DNA of 64,000 nucleotides. It comes from Staphylococcus cornubiensis. GTDB lineage: Bacteria; Bacillota; Bacilli; Staphylococcales; Staphylococcaceae. The stretch's first letter is position 1. The number at the start of each line of letters is the position of its first letter. The DNA is taken from contig NZ_FXUZ01000002.1 of assembly GCF_900183575.1 (NCBI RefSeq), positions 1-64,000 on the forward strand, given 5' to 3'. Below, piece after piece: positions 44,647-54,504 of the stretch. The translations under genes were made by a program, and so were the position numbers. Under the pieces are notes generated by a model. The model searched no databases, was not told the DNA's origin, and saw only the letters and a list, made by a program, of their open reading frames with translations.

Positions 44647-46035
44647 TTATTTTGAATAGATTTGTGTATTAGGTTCGAAATATGACTCCGTTTCTTTCTT
44701 AATGACTTTATATAAGAATAAAATACCGATTAAGTTTGGAATCATCATCATCGCATTGGCAGTATCCGCAAATAACCAAACTGTTTTAAGGTTTGCGACA
44801 GTACCGACGAATGTAGCGATAACATAAATGACACCATAAAGCATGACGTATTTTACACCGAATAAGTATTCAAAACATTTCGCACCGTACACGAACCAAG
44901 CGATAATGGTAGAAAATCCGAAGAAAATCACAGAGAGTGACACGACATATTCGCCTAAAGTTCCTAAGCTTGCGCCAAACGCCATACTTGTCAGTGCACC
45001 AGCTTCTAATTTGGCATCATGTGATACACCAGATAATAAGCCGCCTGTTGGATCCCAGTAACCCGTCACAAGTAGAACAAGACCCGTCATCGTACAGACG
45101 ATAATCGTTACAATAAATGTACCTGTCATTGCTACGAGTGCTTGTGTTGCAGGATGTCCGGCTTTAGCATTACCTGAAATCAATGCGACAGTACCTAAAC
45201 CGGCTTCGTTTGAAAAAATCCCTTTAGATACACCATTTTGAATGGCTTGCATCACCACGATACCTGTAAAACCACCTGCAGCAGATACGGGTGTGAACGC
45301 ATATTTAAAAATTAAACCGAATGCCGGTAAAATTTGATCGTAGTTAATAATCAAAATCGTTACAGAAGCACCAATGTAAAAAATGGCCATCATTGGGACA
45401 AAGAAACCTGCAACGTTACTAATACGTTTTAGTCCACCAAAAATGATGAGTGAAATCAAAATGACCAATACAATTCCTGTAATAAAACCACTCACATTAA
45501 AGCTATTCGTCATGACGTCAGCAATCGTATTTGACTGAACACTATTTCCGATACCTAATGCAGCAAAGGCACCGAAAATGGCAAATGCAACTGCTAAAAA
45601 TTTGAAGCGGTGACCCAATCCTTTTTCTATGTAATACATCGGACCACTGGAATATTCACCTTTGTCATTTTGAACGCGGAATTTCATGGCTAACAGCGCC
45701 TCAGCATATTTTGTCGTCATACCGAGCAAGCCAACAACCCACATCCAAAAAATCGCACCAGGACCACCTAAAGTGACAGCTGTCGCAACCCCGGCGATGT
45801 TCCCGTTACCAATCATACCCGCAAGTGACGTCATCAATGCTTTAAAGTTACTAATGTCTCCTTCACTTTCGGCTTCTTTTTTATTAGGAACAAAAGCGAG
45901 TTTGAACGCATGAATCAGTTTTGTGAACTGCATGCCTTTCAACACAAAGGTTAAAAATAAACCCGTTCCCGTTAATAAAATGAGACTCGGTGCGCCCCAT
46001 AATATTGCATTTAATTTTTCTAGGATATTAATCAC
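44647..46035 (-). CDS. sodium:alanine/glycine symporter (AGCS family)
   Basis: This is a 462-residue membrane transporter of the AGCS family (AlsT/DagA). Typical marks are LAGMIGNGNIAGVATAVTLGGPGAIFWMW near residue 75 and GVSKGIFSNEAGLGTVALISG near residue 270, with about 11 helices. It imports alanine or glycine with sodium. GTG 46035 with GGAGGGG six bases upstream is the start. It is a monocistronic unit with its own terminator. Confidence 0.88.
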   Translation of the reverse strand: MINILEKLNAILWGAPSLILLTGTGLFLTFVLKGMQFTKLIHAFKLAFVPNKKEAESEGDISNFKALMTSLAGMIGNGNIAGVATAVTLGGPGAIFWMWVVGLLGMTTKYAEALLAMKFRVQNDKGEYSSGPMYYIEKGLGHRFKFLAVAFAIFGAFAALGIGNSVQSNTIADVMTNSFNVSGFITGIVLVILISLIIFGGLKRISNVAGFFVPMMAIFYIGASVTILIINYDQILPAFGLIFKYAFTPVSAAGGFTGIVVMQAIQNGVSKGIFSNEAGLGTVALISGNAKAGHPATQALVAMTGTFIVTIIVCTMTGLVLLVTGYWDPTGGLLSGVSHDAKLEAGALTSMAFGASLGTLGEYVVSLSVIFFGFSTIIAWFVYGAKCFEYLFGVKYVMLYGVIYVIATFVGTVANLKTVWLFADTANAMMMIPNLIGILFLYKVIKKETESYFEPNTQIYSK

Positions 46036-46650
46036 ACATTACCCCTCCAATATTTGCTTCTCTTAAGTAAACGCTTTCATCATTATAATACACATAGATT
46101 TGAAATGTAAAATAATACTAAATTCTAATTATTGCTCTTTTAAATTAAATAGATATCAACATCGAAAATGCCATTTCCCATAACATATTAGCCGTTACCA
46201 CATCACACGTTGTTGATAGCACACGATACGATTAAAAACGCACTCTCAAATTTTACACCTTTCTTTCAAACATTACCACTTTTATTTGATTATCCATTTT
46301 CAATCATTAGAGAAGACAACAGATTAACTTGTTTTAATCAAAAAATAATTTGAAGAATGTGGCGAAAGCTATAAATAAAGATGATGGGGCACTTTATTTT
46401 TTTATACCCACACAATGAGGAAGGGCTAAATGATACGTTTGATGAAAATAAGAAGCACATGTGAAAGGTGGCTTGTTTTTAAAATGTAATTCAAAAATGG
46501 CAAGAGCTGCCTAAACACTTTGATTACTCCAATATGTAGGAACGGCAATGTTGATGTTTAAAGTGAATAAACGTAATTTTTACTTTGTTTTAAAGGGCAA
46601 ATGAAAGATGAATGAACGGGTCGTACATAGAAAAAAGCTGCCTTATTGAA
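46036..46650. other. gene-poor intergenic region
   Basis: About 615 bp. The left end must hold the symporter promoter. The rest is AT-rich, without a credible open frame, hairpin or RNA gene. Confidence 0.4.
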
Positions 46651-46910
46651 TTGCAGAACAAGGCGAGGCTCCTGTGGGATATAGTTAAAAAAATGTCGTC
46701 TTTTAACTTTGATAGGGGTTACTGTTTAACGCAGTAGCTGTCTGACTTCTCAATGCGTTCGCTTTTGAGAAGTCTAGTCAGCCTTGCGGGGGCAGTACGA
46801 CGAAAACTTTGTTACACATGAGATTTCTGTACTACTCCCAAAATCCAATATGGCTTCCATCAAGTGTCCATTTCAATCAAGCCAAATTGAGTTGAGGTAA
46901 GTCCCTATGA
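46651..46910. repeat. inverted copy of the 42-kb composite repeat
   Basis: Read on the minus strand this contains, in order, CTCAATTTGGCTTGATTG, ACACTTGATGGAAGCC and TTGGATTTTGGG, then CTGACTAGACTTCTCAA, AGCTACTGCGTTAAACAG, and finally CCCACAGGAGCCTCGCC. The first blocks match 42035-42090 and the later ones match 42304-42422. It is in the opposite orientation to the 42-kb copy. The hairpin is at 46744-46774. Confidence 0.65.
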
Positions 46911-46995
46911 ACGCAAGCCTATGATAGCAATCAATAAGAGCAGCTTATATATCAAGAATTATTCATTTATCTGTAGATTACGTTTTCAAACAACA

Positions 46996-48951
46996 TTATT
47001 TCATATAACGATAAGACATCAACGCCTTCAACATATCAATCTCTTTCTGTAACTCAGCCCCTTCATTCGTATCACGGATCAACTTACGCTCCAATTCTTT
47101 ATCCACAACACGGCGAATAGACAACTCATCTTCGCCCGTCTCTAACATATTCTCTTTTGAATTGAAATGTTGATGCGCCACAAGTTGCATACCAAATGAG
47201 TTATACAGCAAGGTGTAGCCTGCAATACCTGTTGTCGATTGATACGCTTTAGAGAAACCACCATCAATAACAAGCATTTTACCGTTTGCTTTAATAGGAT
47301 TTTCACCATCTCGTTCTTTGACAGGCGTATGCCCATTAATGATACGGCCTTGTTCTGGATTCATATCGAATTCTTCCAACATCTTTTTCACAACGTCTTC
47401 ATTTTCACGCAAGCGATAATATGGATTTTTCTCTTCTTTGTGAGTGCTTTTATCTTTAATAAAGTAACGTTCGAATGTCGTCATGGCACGTTTACCGAAT
47501 AATGATGAATATTTACCTGTCCATAAATACCATACTAAGTCTGTTGAAAGGTCATCTTCCACTTCTTTATTTTCATAAGCGTGACGGACATGTGTTTCAA
47601 ATTCATCAATCAATTCACGTCCAGTGACAAAACGACCATCAATCGTCATCCCTTCCATTTCACCTTGCTCATCAATTGGAATGCAACCGTGAATGAGTAA
47701 ATTGCCGTTGTAACGTAAATATAAATTACCTTTTTTCATGAGGAAGTCCACGTGACGACGTAGTTTTTCAGATTCTTGTACGGATGTTAGCAGTTTATCC
47801 ATGACTTCTTGTTCTTCTTCAAGTAACGCAGTAGGTTGGCGCGGGTCTACTGTTCTGAAGCAAGTATTTTCAATCGGATGAACTTTTCCGTTAATTTCGA
47901 TTGTACGATTACGATAGTTGACGCGATCAAGCAATAAACGTTCATTCATTTCAAATTCTGGACGGCGTTTAATGATAGGGCCTTCTAATTTAAATTGAAT
48001 CATCGCAATGGCTTGATGAATTTTAGTAATCTGTAAAATTTCGGATTCAGATGGATTTTTCTCTGGATGTTTTTTCGGACGGAATGCCAAATTATCATCG
48101 TAATATTTTTCTGCCAATGTTAATAATGGACGTAAGTTAATCCCATATGCATCTTCAATAATATCGAGGTTGTCATAACGTGCACAAATGCGCAGTAAAT
48201 TCGCAAGACACACTTTTGAACCAGAGTACGCGCCCATCCATAACACATCATGGTTTCCCCATTGAATATCAACAGAATGGTAGTCAATGAGCGTATCTAT
48301 AATTTTGTCTGGGTGTGGCCCACGATCGTAAATATCACCCACAACATGAAGGTGATCCACGACTAATCTTTGTGTTGTGTTTGCCAAGCTGATAATGAGT
48401 TTATCGGCTTGATTCAGTTGGATAATTTGTTTCAAAATCGCATCGTAATAAGCTTTTTTGTTGTTAAATTGGTTACTTTTATAGAGTAATTCTTCAATGA
48501 TAAATGTATATTCAGGCGCCAATGATTTACGCAGTTTAGAACGAGTATATTTCGATGATGTATATTTTACTAATTCGAGTAGTCGATTGATTGTTTTTTC
48601 ATACCAATCGTGGCGCTCTTCTTTTGTGTTAAAACCATTTTTAATACGCTTAATTTTTTCTTCGGGATAATAGACTAACGCAATCAATTCATTCATTTCT
48701 TTTGGATCTAAACGCGATTGGAAGATGTCATGGATTTTTGATTGTAAATTACCAGATCCATTACGTAACACGTGTTGGAATGCGTGATATTCACCGTGCA
48801 AGTCACTGACAAAGTGTTCTGTGCCTTTAGGTAAATCCAAAATCGACTCTAAATGGATAATTTCGGTCGCAACTTTTTCTTCTGAATCGTATTTTTCAGC
48901 GATTAAATCTAAATACTGTCTTTTTAACTCTTTTTCTGTTTGAGATGACAT
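46996..48951 (-). CDS. fbp: fructose-1,6-bisphosphatase class III
   Basis: This is a 651-residue Firmicutes-type (class III) fructose bisphosphatase, which makes fructose 6-phosphate for gluconeogenesis. The metallophosphatase motifs are [32 protein letters not shown] and, at the C-terminal end, [13 protein letters not shown]. Start at 48951 has AAGGAGAAA six or seven bases upstream; the upstream ATG would place this ribosome site within the gene. It is a single-gene unit. Confidence 0.93.
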   Translation of the reverse strand: MSSQTEKELKRQYLDLIAEKYDSEEKVATEIIHLESILDLPKGTEHFVSDLHGEYHAFQHVLRNGSGNLQSKIHDIFQSRLDPKEMNELIALVYYPEEKIKRIKNGFNTKEERHDWYEKTINRLLELVKYTSSKYTRSKLRKSLAPEYTFIIEELLYKSNQFNNKKAYYDAILKQIIQLNQADKLIISLANTTQRLVVDHLHVVGDIYDRGPHPDKIIDTLIDYHSVDIQWGNHDVLWMGAYSGSKVCLANLLRICARYDNLDIIEDAYGINLRPLLTLAEKYYDDNLAFRPKKHPEKNPSESEILQITKIHQAIAMIQFKLEGPIIKRRPEFEMNERLLLDRVNYRNRTIEINGKVHPIENTCFRTVDPRQPTALLEEEQEVMDKLLTSVQESEKLRRHVDFLMKKGNLYLRYNGNLLIHGCIPIDEQGEMEGMTIDGRFVTGRELIDEFETHVRHAYENKEVEDDLSTDLVWYLWTGKYSSLFGKRAMTTFERYFIKDKSTHKEEKNPYYRLRENEDVVKKMLEEFDMNPEQGRIINGHTPVKERDGENPIKANGKMLVIDGGFSKAYQSTTGIAGYTLLYNSFGMQLVAHQHFNSKENMLETGEDELSIRRVVDKELERKLIRDTNEGAELQKEIDMLKALMSYRYMK

Positions 48952-49467
48952 TTGAATTTCTCCTTTACCCATAATTGTTTGTCTTTTAAATTATTGCAGG
49001 GCATAAATGATACACATCTGTTTTTCAAGATGACTGAAAATGGATGGACTTAAGTCATAGAGGGAGTTAAGAAGTGGGGAGTTGTGTTCGCAAACATCAT
49101 GCGCGTTATTGAGACCAGCATGATTTCTTGTGTTCAATCGCACGTTCAAATCAAGTCGTACGGCTAGCACAATACGAATCTTTCTTACCCGTCTTAAATC
49201 ACCGTGACAAGCCAAGATGCCCTTATATATCGAATATGAAGTTGACCTGTGTCTAACCGTTTCAATTCTATTAAACCATATTATTTATAGAAGTTAAACG
49301 AACCTGTTTATATATAGATTGTATACAATGAACATACACCATGTCATTCAATTCTATTGTGCCATTCTTAATTTGTGAGTTAGGGGCTTGATTTTATGCT
49401 ATAAGCACGATATAATATCAAAGTTATTAGTTAGCCTAGCTCACTAAATTGAGAAGGAGGAATACAA
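48952..49467. other. divergent region fbp / MFS transporter
   Basis: About 515 bp. Nothing beyond the expected promoters was found. The stretch near 49020-49250 has no open frame with a ribosome site and no repeat shared with the rest of the window. Confidence 0.4.
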
Positions 49468-50655
49468 GTGCAAAATCAAGGGAGTCAGCACTTTATGAGA
49501 AATTACATTTACAACTTTTTAGTTAGTTTTTTTGTCTATTTAGCCATGTATTTACTCATTGTTGTCATTGCGCAATATGCGATTCAACGATATGACGTTT
49601 CTACAGGTGTTGCCGGACTGATTACAGGTATTTTTATCGTCGGTGCTTTAATCGGGCGCTTTGTGGCAGGGCGCTTTATTCACGAAGTCGGTCCTAAACG
49701 CTTGTTGATGATCGGTTTAGTATTATTTATTATCACGCAATGTTTTTATTTTATTGAAGGCAGTCTCGTTTTCTTATTTTTGACCCGCTTTTTAAATGGG
49801 ATTGCGCTTGCTGTTGCGACGACTGCGACAGGGACAATTGTGCCGCTTATCGCACCCGTTGAACGTCGAGGTGTTGCAATTAGCTTATTTAGTTTGAGTT
49901 TAGTGATTGGTGCGGCAATTGGTCCATTTTTAGGATTGTATTTAGCGGATATTTATCCGACATTTGTGCTGTTTACAGTTTGTCTTGTTGTTGCGATATT
50001 AGCTTTAATTTTTGCATTGTTTCTAAAAATCAATGTTGCGATGGCTGAACAACAATCAGAACATCAAGGCTTTCACATTTCACAATTTATTTCAGTACCA
50101 GCGATTCCGATTGCTATCGTTGTATTAATTTGTGGTTTAGGCTATGCGTCAGTCTTATCATTTTTACAACTTTATGCTGCAGAAATTGATTTAGCAACAG
50201 TGGCAAGTTACTACTTTATCTTTTATGCGGTGACCTCTGTAGTGACACGCCCATTTGTAGGACGCATTTTGGATCGTTTTCATGAAAATTGGGTCGCTTA
50301 TCCAGCGTTAGTCTTATTTGGATTAGGAATTTTAGTGTTAGCAATGGCACAAAGTGGATGGGCATTGCTGTTATCCGGTGCGCTCGTTGGAATCGGTTAT
50401 GGAAGTATGACAGCAGTCGGTAATGTGGTAGCAGTCAAAGTATCTCGTGCGGATCAAGTCGGTCTGGCAACATCGACATTCTTTATCGGCTTAGATGTCG
50501 GCATTGGTTTTGGTCCGGCATTAATAGGGCTCATCTTACCGTCAATAGGTTATCGTATGATGTACTTGGCGATTGGTATCATTTTATTATTATGCATCAT
50601 CTTATATGCGGTGATTCACGGCCACCGTCAGCCACATAAACCAAAAGCGACATAA
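49468..50655 (+). CDS. MFS transporter, drug or metabolite efflux type
   Basis: This is a 395-residue major facilitator protein with 12 hydrophobic segments. Motif A is GRFVAGRFIHEVGPKRLL between helices 2 and 3, and a second copy lies at GRILDRFHENW. It resembles multidrug/arabinose-type exporters with a neighbour of fbp position as in S. aureus. GTG 49468 has AAGGAGGA nine bases upstream. Substrate is not predictable. Confidence 0.83.
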   Translation: MQNQGSQHFMRNYIYNFLVSFFVYLAMYLLIVVIAQYAIQRYDVSTGVAGLITGIFIVGALIGRFVAGRFIHEVGPKRLLMIGLVLFIITQCFYFIEGSLVFLFLTRFLNGIALAVATTATGTIVPLIAPVERRGVAISLFSLSLVIGAAIGPFLGLYLADIYPTFVLFTVCLVVAILALIFALFLKINVAMAEQQSEHQGFHISQFISVPAIPIAIVVLICGLGYASVLSFLQLYAAEIDLATVASYYFIFYAVTSVVTRPFVGRILDRFHENWVAYPALVLFGLGILVLAMAQSGWALLLSGALVGIGYGSMTAVGNVVAVKVSRADQVGLATSTFFIGLDVGIGFGPALIGLILPSIGYRMMYLAIGIILLLCIILYAVIHGHRQPHKPKAT

Positions 50656-50708
50656 TAGTTGTCATGCATAGTAAAAGTTTCAAAAAATAAAAACGAATTT
50701 ATTTTAAA

Positions 50709-50752
50709 ATTGGCTTAATTCCCTGCAACTAAAGGGAGTTAAGCCGTTTTTG
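50709..50752 (+). terminator. Rho-independent terminator
   Basis: GGCTTAATTCCCT and AGGGAGTTAAGCC form the stem, followed by GTTTTTGG. Confidence 0.78.
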
Positions 50753-50816
50753 GTTAATAAAAGTGTAATTTATTAAAGAATTTTCTAAAAACGTTCAAAA
50801 AATGTTCAAATTTATA

Positions 50817-50845
50817 TTGTAACCGCTTTCTTCATGTGGTATATT
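50817..50845 (+). promoter_or_regulatory. promoter with CcpA cre-like site
   Basis: TTGTAA (50817-50822) and TATATT (50840-50845) are 17 bp apart. A cre-like sequence TGTAACCGCTTTCT (50818-50831) overlaps the -35, differing from the catabolite-response consensus at one central position. It suggests repression by CcpA when glucose is present. Confidence 0.5.
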
Positions 50846-50862
50846 CAGATAGCTACATGAAA

Positions 50863-50877
50863 GGTCATCAGGTGACC
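50863..50877. promoter_or_regulatory. candidate operator palindrome
   Basis: GGTCA-TCAGG-TGACC is a perfect 5-bp inverted repeat, placed just after the transcription start and before the ribosome site. Such spacing suits a GntR-type repressor. Confidence 0.45.
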
Positions 50878-50898
50878 AAATGAAAGAAGGTCAAAATT

Positions 50899-52164
50899 AT
50901 GAGTCAAAAGAAAACGAATGTCCGCTGGCTATTTGCAGGTATATTTTTCTTAATTGGTGTGATTGCCTATATGGATCGTACAAATATTTCATATATCGCT
51001 GCGCCAATGATGGAAGACTTACACCTTACAAAAGGACAGTTCGGACTGTTAGGTTCATTTTTCTATTTAGGTTATGCGTTGATGCAAGTGCCATCAGGGT
51101 TTTTAGCTGAGAAATATGGCCCTAAAAAGATGATTACGATTGCGTTAGTATGGTGGAGTGCATTTACAATCTTTACAGGTATGGTAAAAAATCATGGTTT
51201 GATATTCTTCATCCGCTTTCTATTTGGTGCGGGTGAATCACCAATGTTTCCATCCAATGCGGTATTCAATACATATTGGTTTAGTAAACATGAAAAAGGC
51301 CGTGCGGCAAGCGCGTTATTGGCAGGTTCTTATTTTGGTCCTGTTGTAGCGCCAATTGTTACAATCACTATATATAATGCATTTGGTTGGCAAGCAGTAT
51401 TTTATATTTTTGGTGCGATAGGTTTCTTAATTGCGATTTTATGGGCAATTATCGCAAAAGACTTACCAGAGCAACATAAAATGGTTAATGAAGCGGAGAA
51501 ACACTTCATTATGGAAAATCGTGACGTGGTTAAAACAAAAAAATCAACACCACCATGGGGCACATTTTTCTCACGCTTTAGTTTTTATGCGATTGCGCTA
51601 CAGTATTTTGTAGTACAATTCACTATTACACTATTTTTATATTGGTATCCAACTTATTTAATGGAGCAATTCCATGTTGACCGTGATACGATGAGTAAAA
51701 TCGCGGGTATTCCTTGGTTAGTGATGTTCGTGTTCATTTTAAGTGGCGGTACGATTTCAGATAAGATTTTAAGTAGTGGTAAGTCACGCTTTGCGGCACG
51801 TGGTATTATCGCGATTGCAGGATTTGTTATTTTTGGCATTGCATTGAACTTTGCGATTATATCAGATTCATTAGTGAAAAATATCGTTTGGATGTCACTC
51901 TGTTTAAGTAGTATCGGTTTAGCAATGGTGATGAGTTGGGCTTCAGCAGCCGACTTAGGACGTAACTATTCGGGTACAGTTTCAGGATGGATGAACTTAT
52001 GGGGGAATATCGGTGCGGTGTTGAGTCCGATATTTGCCGGTTACCTTGCTGAAATGATCGGTTGGATTCCAACATTACGTTCGATGCTCGTTTTAGTTGT
52101 CGTTGCGATTGTGTTATGGTTCTTCGTTAAACCAGACCAACCATTAATTAAAGACGAAGCATAA
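50899..52164 (+). CDS. ACS-family MFS sugar-acid transporter
   Basis: This is a 421-residue major facilitator of the anion:cation symporter family (glucarate, galactonate, hexuronate transporters). The N-terminus has GVIAYMDRTNISYIA and SGFLAEKYGPKKMI, and the family feature GAGESPMFPSNA follows. Imports of sugar acids or related anions with protons is predicted. The control region has a cre-like site and a small palindrome, so it appears catabolite repressed and specifically regulated. No catabolic gene is adjacent; glycerate kinase 1.2 kb downstream, beyond srtA, is a candidate user of its product. Confidence 0.82.
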   Translation: MSQKKTNVRWLFAGIFFLIGVIAYMDRTNISYIAAPMMEDLHLTKGQFGLLGSFFYLGYALMQVPSGFLAEKYGPKKMITIALVWWSAFTIFTGMVKNHGLIFFIRFLFGAGESPMFPSNAVFNTYWFSKHEKGRAASALLAGSYFGPVVAPIVTITIYNAFGWQAVFYIFGAIGFLIAILWAIIAKDLPEQHKMVNEAEKHFIMENRDVVKTKKSTPPWGTFFSRFSFYAIALQYFVVQFTITLFLYWYPTYLMEQFHVDRDTMSKIAGIPWLVMFVFILSGGTISDKILSSGKSRFAARGIIAIAGFVIFGIALNFAIISDSLVKNIVWMSLCLSSIGLAMVMSWASAADLGRNYSGTVSGWMNLWGNIGAVLSPIFAGYLAEMIGWIPTLRSMLVLVVVAIVLWFFVKPDQPLIKDEA

Positions 52165-52171
52165 TTGATAA

Positions 52172-52207
52172 GAATGGGCTGGGACATTAAGTTACCCCAG
52201 CCCATTC
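52172..52207 (+). terminator. GGCTGGG-type hairpin
   Basis: GAATGGGCTGGG and CCCAGCCCATTC form a perfect 12-bp stem. There is no T-run, so termination is uncertain; similar stems recur in the window and in other staphylococci. Confidence 0.6.
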
Positions 52208-52495
52208 CTACGATTTGTCAAGGGGTCAATAATCAAAGTTGACGTCACTGAACTAGACCGTCCAATTTCCTTCAATGAACGGACTTATTCCCATTATTGA
52301 TGATAACACCGTCAAAAATGAGGATGAATTGGATGTAATCATTGGATGCTGTGAGTTGTCTTCATTTCATAAACTTGCTCTAAGAACGCAAAGCCATGAG
52401 GGCAATCAAAAACAAAATTCATAGCGAAAGGGCAAGTTTAACAAAAATATTGCACCAATCGCAGGAAAAAGTTTTATGCCCAATTCCCTTTTTTG
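52190..52495. repeat. intergenic repeat region before srtA
   Basis: This region combines ATTTGTCAAGGGGTCAATA, also seen as ATTTGCTGAAGGGGTCAA at 56316-56333, with the AGCCATGAGGGCAATC ... AGGGCAAGTTTAACAAAAAT ... AGTTTTATGCCC block that matches 124-222. It contains no gene and seems to be a mosaic of dispersed repeats. Confidence 0.5.
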
Positions 52496-52558
52496 ATGGT
52501 GTTACGCAAAATCATGATATAATAAGAGGCATAAAATTATCTTGAAAGAGGTTAGTTA

Positions 52559-53161
52559 ATGCAAAAGTTAACACGTTGGATTGTCCCGATTATCGGTATC
52601 GCACTGATTGTAGGAGGGATTTATCTTATTTTTAAGCCCAAAATTGATGCGTATTTGACGAATAAACAAAATGAACAAAAAATTGAAGAATATGAAGCAA
52701 AGCAAAAGAAAGAGAAAGCTGAAGTGCCTGAAATTCCGAAAGATCCGTCGAAAGTGGTCGGTGTATTAGAAGTGCCTTCCGTTCATATTAAAGAAGCGGT
52801 TTACCCTGGGCCAGCGACACCTGAACAACTTGAGCGAGGTGTCAGTTTTGCAGAAAAGGATGAATCACTGAAAGACCAAAATATTTCTATTGCCGGTCAT
52901 ACCAATTATAGTCTGAACTATCAATTTACAGAGTTGCATAAAGCGAAAAAGGGCGCTGAGGTGACTTTTAAAGTCGGTAAAGAAACACGCAAATACAAGA
53001 TTACATCTATCAAGGATGTCAACCCATATCAAGTTGAAGTGTTAGATGAAATGAAGAAAGATAAAGATCAACTCACACTCATTACATGTGATGATTACGA
53101 TGAGAAAACAGGGCAGTGGCTCACGCGTAAAATTTATGTTGCAGAACGCGTGAACTCGTAA
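52559..53161 (+). CDS. srtA: sortase A
   Basis: This is a 200-residue class A sortase which cuts LPXTG surface proteins between Thr and Gly and links them to peptidoglycan. The N-terminal helix (about residues 7-27) anchors it outside the membrane. The active site is complete: His in SIAGHTNYS, Cys in TLITCDDYD and Arg in QWLTRKIYV. The N-linker is shorter and the loop near the His (TNYSLNYQF) differs from S. aureus (206 residues), otherwise very similar. AAAGAGG precedes the ATG by seven or eight bases. Terminator follows at 53189. Confidence 0.94.
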   Translation: MQKLTRWIVPIIGIALIVGGIYLIFKPKIDAYLTNKQNEQKIEEYEAKQKKEKAEVPEIPKDPSKVVGVLEVPSVHIKEAVYPGPATPEQLERGVSFAEKDESLKDQNISIAGHTNYSLNYQFTELHKAKKGAEVTFKVGKETRKYKITSIKDVNPYQVEVLDEMKKDKDQLTLITCDDYDEKTGQWLTRKIYVAERVNS

Positions 53162-53188
53162 AATGAAGTGTAAATCATATTAACTATT

Positions 53189-53230
53189 AAAAGGTGATGT
53201 CGTATCGCGAATGCGGGACATCGCCTTTTT
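53189..53230 (+). terminator. Rho-independent terminator after srtA
   Basis: AAAGGTGATGTC pairs with GGACATCGCCTTT, followed by a T-run. Confidence 0.85.
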
Positions 53231-53295
53231 ATTTTTGGGAAAGGACGATGAATGTTTTGGGCGTGTATAGTGGTTGACAAAGGTTCGAGCATCTT

Positions 53296-53324
53296 TTGAA
53301 TTCTTATCGTTCGCCATGTAATAT
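53296..53324 (+). promoter_or_regulatory. glycerate kinase promoter
   Basis: TTGAAT (53296-53301) and TAATAT (53319-53324) are 17 bp apart, about 30 bp before the ATG. Confidence 0.5.
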
Positions 53325-53354
53325 AGGAATTAACATATAGAAGGAGGTTGACCG

Positions 53355-54500
53355 ATGCACATACTTATTGCGCCTGACTCATTTAAAGAATCTATGACCG
53401 CCATGCAAGCCGCTGAAGCAATCGAACAAGGCTGGCGTGACGTGACAGGAGATACGACAACTTTTCATAAAATCCCTATGGCAGATGGTGGAGAGGGGAC
53501 AACACAGTCTTTGCATGATGCGCTAAGTGGTGAATGGCGAACGATAACCGTCCAAGATCCTTTAGGTCGATCGATTTCAGCTACATATAGTCTCGCGAAT
53601 CAAGGACAAACCGCAATCATTGAAATGGCTGCAGCTTCTGGATTAGATTTAGTCACACCAGAAGAACGGAATCCGCTCGTGACGTCTACATATGGGACAG
53701 GACAAATGTTATTAGATGCACTTGAACAAGGTGTTTCACACATTATTTTAGGTATCGGAGGCAGTGCGACAAATGATGGGGGTGCAGGTCTACTTCAAGC
53801 GATAGGTGTTCAATTTTTAGATGACGTTGGCCAGTCGATTCCTCGAGGGGGTCAAGGTTTAGCACAATTAGCACATATTGACGTGTCACAATTAGATCCA
53901 CGTTTTCATCACATCCAACTAGAAGTCGCTTGTGATGTCGATAATCCATTGCTTGGGCCAAATGGGGCAACTGCGATTTACAGTCAACAAAAAGGTGCAG
54001 ATGAGAAAGAACAAGTCATTTTAGAGCATGCTTTGACACGGTTTCATACTGTCATTGAACAAGATTTAAAGCGACGAGTGGCCGATATCCCAGGTGCGGG
54101 TGCTGCCGGGGGATTGGGGGCTGGTTTGTTGGCTTGTCTCCCTGTCGAACTGAAACGTGGGATTGACATTGTGTTGTCAGTCACACACTTTGACCACCAT
54201 GTACAACAAGCAGATCTTGTTATTACTGGGGAAGGTGCGATAGATGGACAAACCGTGTATGGCAAAACACCAGTAGGCGTCGCCAAAGCTGCGAAAAAAC
54301 ATGGTAAACCTGTTATCGCGGTTGCTGGCACATTGGGTGCAGGGTATGAAGCGGTTGAAGGACACGGTATCGACGCGGTATATAGTTTGTCGCCAGGACC
54401 GATGTCGCTCGCACAAGCTTTAAAAGAAGGTCCTGTGCACTTAAGACAGTGGGCATACCATATGGCAAAATTTTATCAACTCATTAAAGAGAAGGGGTAA
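53355..54500 (+). CDS. glxK: glycerate kinase
   Basis: This is a 381-residue GarK/GlxK-type glycerate kinase, which phosphorylates D-glycerate. Family marks are IAPDSFKESMTA at the N-terminus, IPMADGGEGTTQ, LGIGGSATNDGGAGLLQALG-like IGGSATNDGG, ACDVDNPLLGPNGAT and TGEGAIDGQTVYGKTP. AAGGAGG precedes the start. In many bacteria the gene is controlled by CdaR; the window's CdaR gene is at 19.5 kb, not adjacent. The next gene follows after four bases and is probably co-transcribed. Confidence 0.9.
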   Translation: MHILIAPDSFKESMTAMQAAEAIEQGWRDVTGDTTTFHKIPMADGGEGTTQSLHDALSGEWRTITVQDPLGRSISATYSLANQGQTAIIEMAAASGLDLVTPEERNPLVTSTYGTGQMLLDALEQGVSHIILGIGGSATNDGGAGLLQAIGVQFLDDVGQSIPRGGQGLAQLAHIDVSQLDPRFHHIQLEVACDVDNPLLGPNGATAIYSQQKGADEKEQVILEHALTRFHTVIEQDLKRRVADIPGAGAAGGLGAGLLACLPVELKRGIDIVLSVTHFDHHVQQADLVITGEGAIDGQTVYGKTPVGVAKAAKKHGKPVIAVAGTLGAGYEAVEGHGIDAVYSLSPGPMSLAQALKEGPVHLRQWAYHMAKFYQLIKEKG

Positions 54501-54504
54501 TCGT

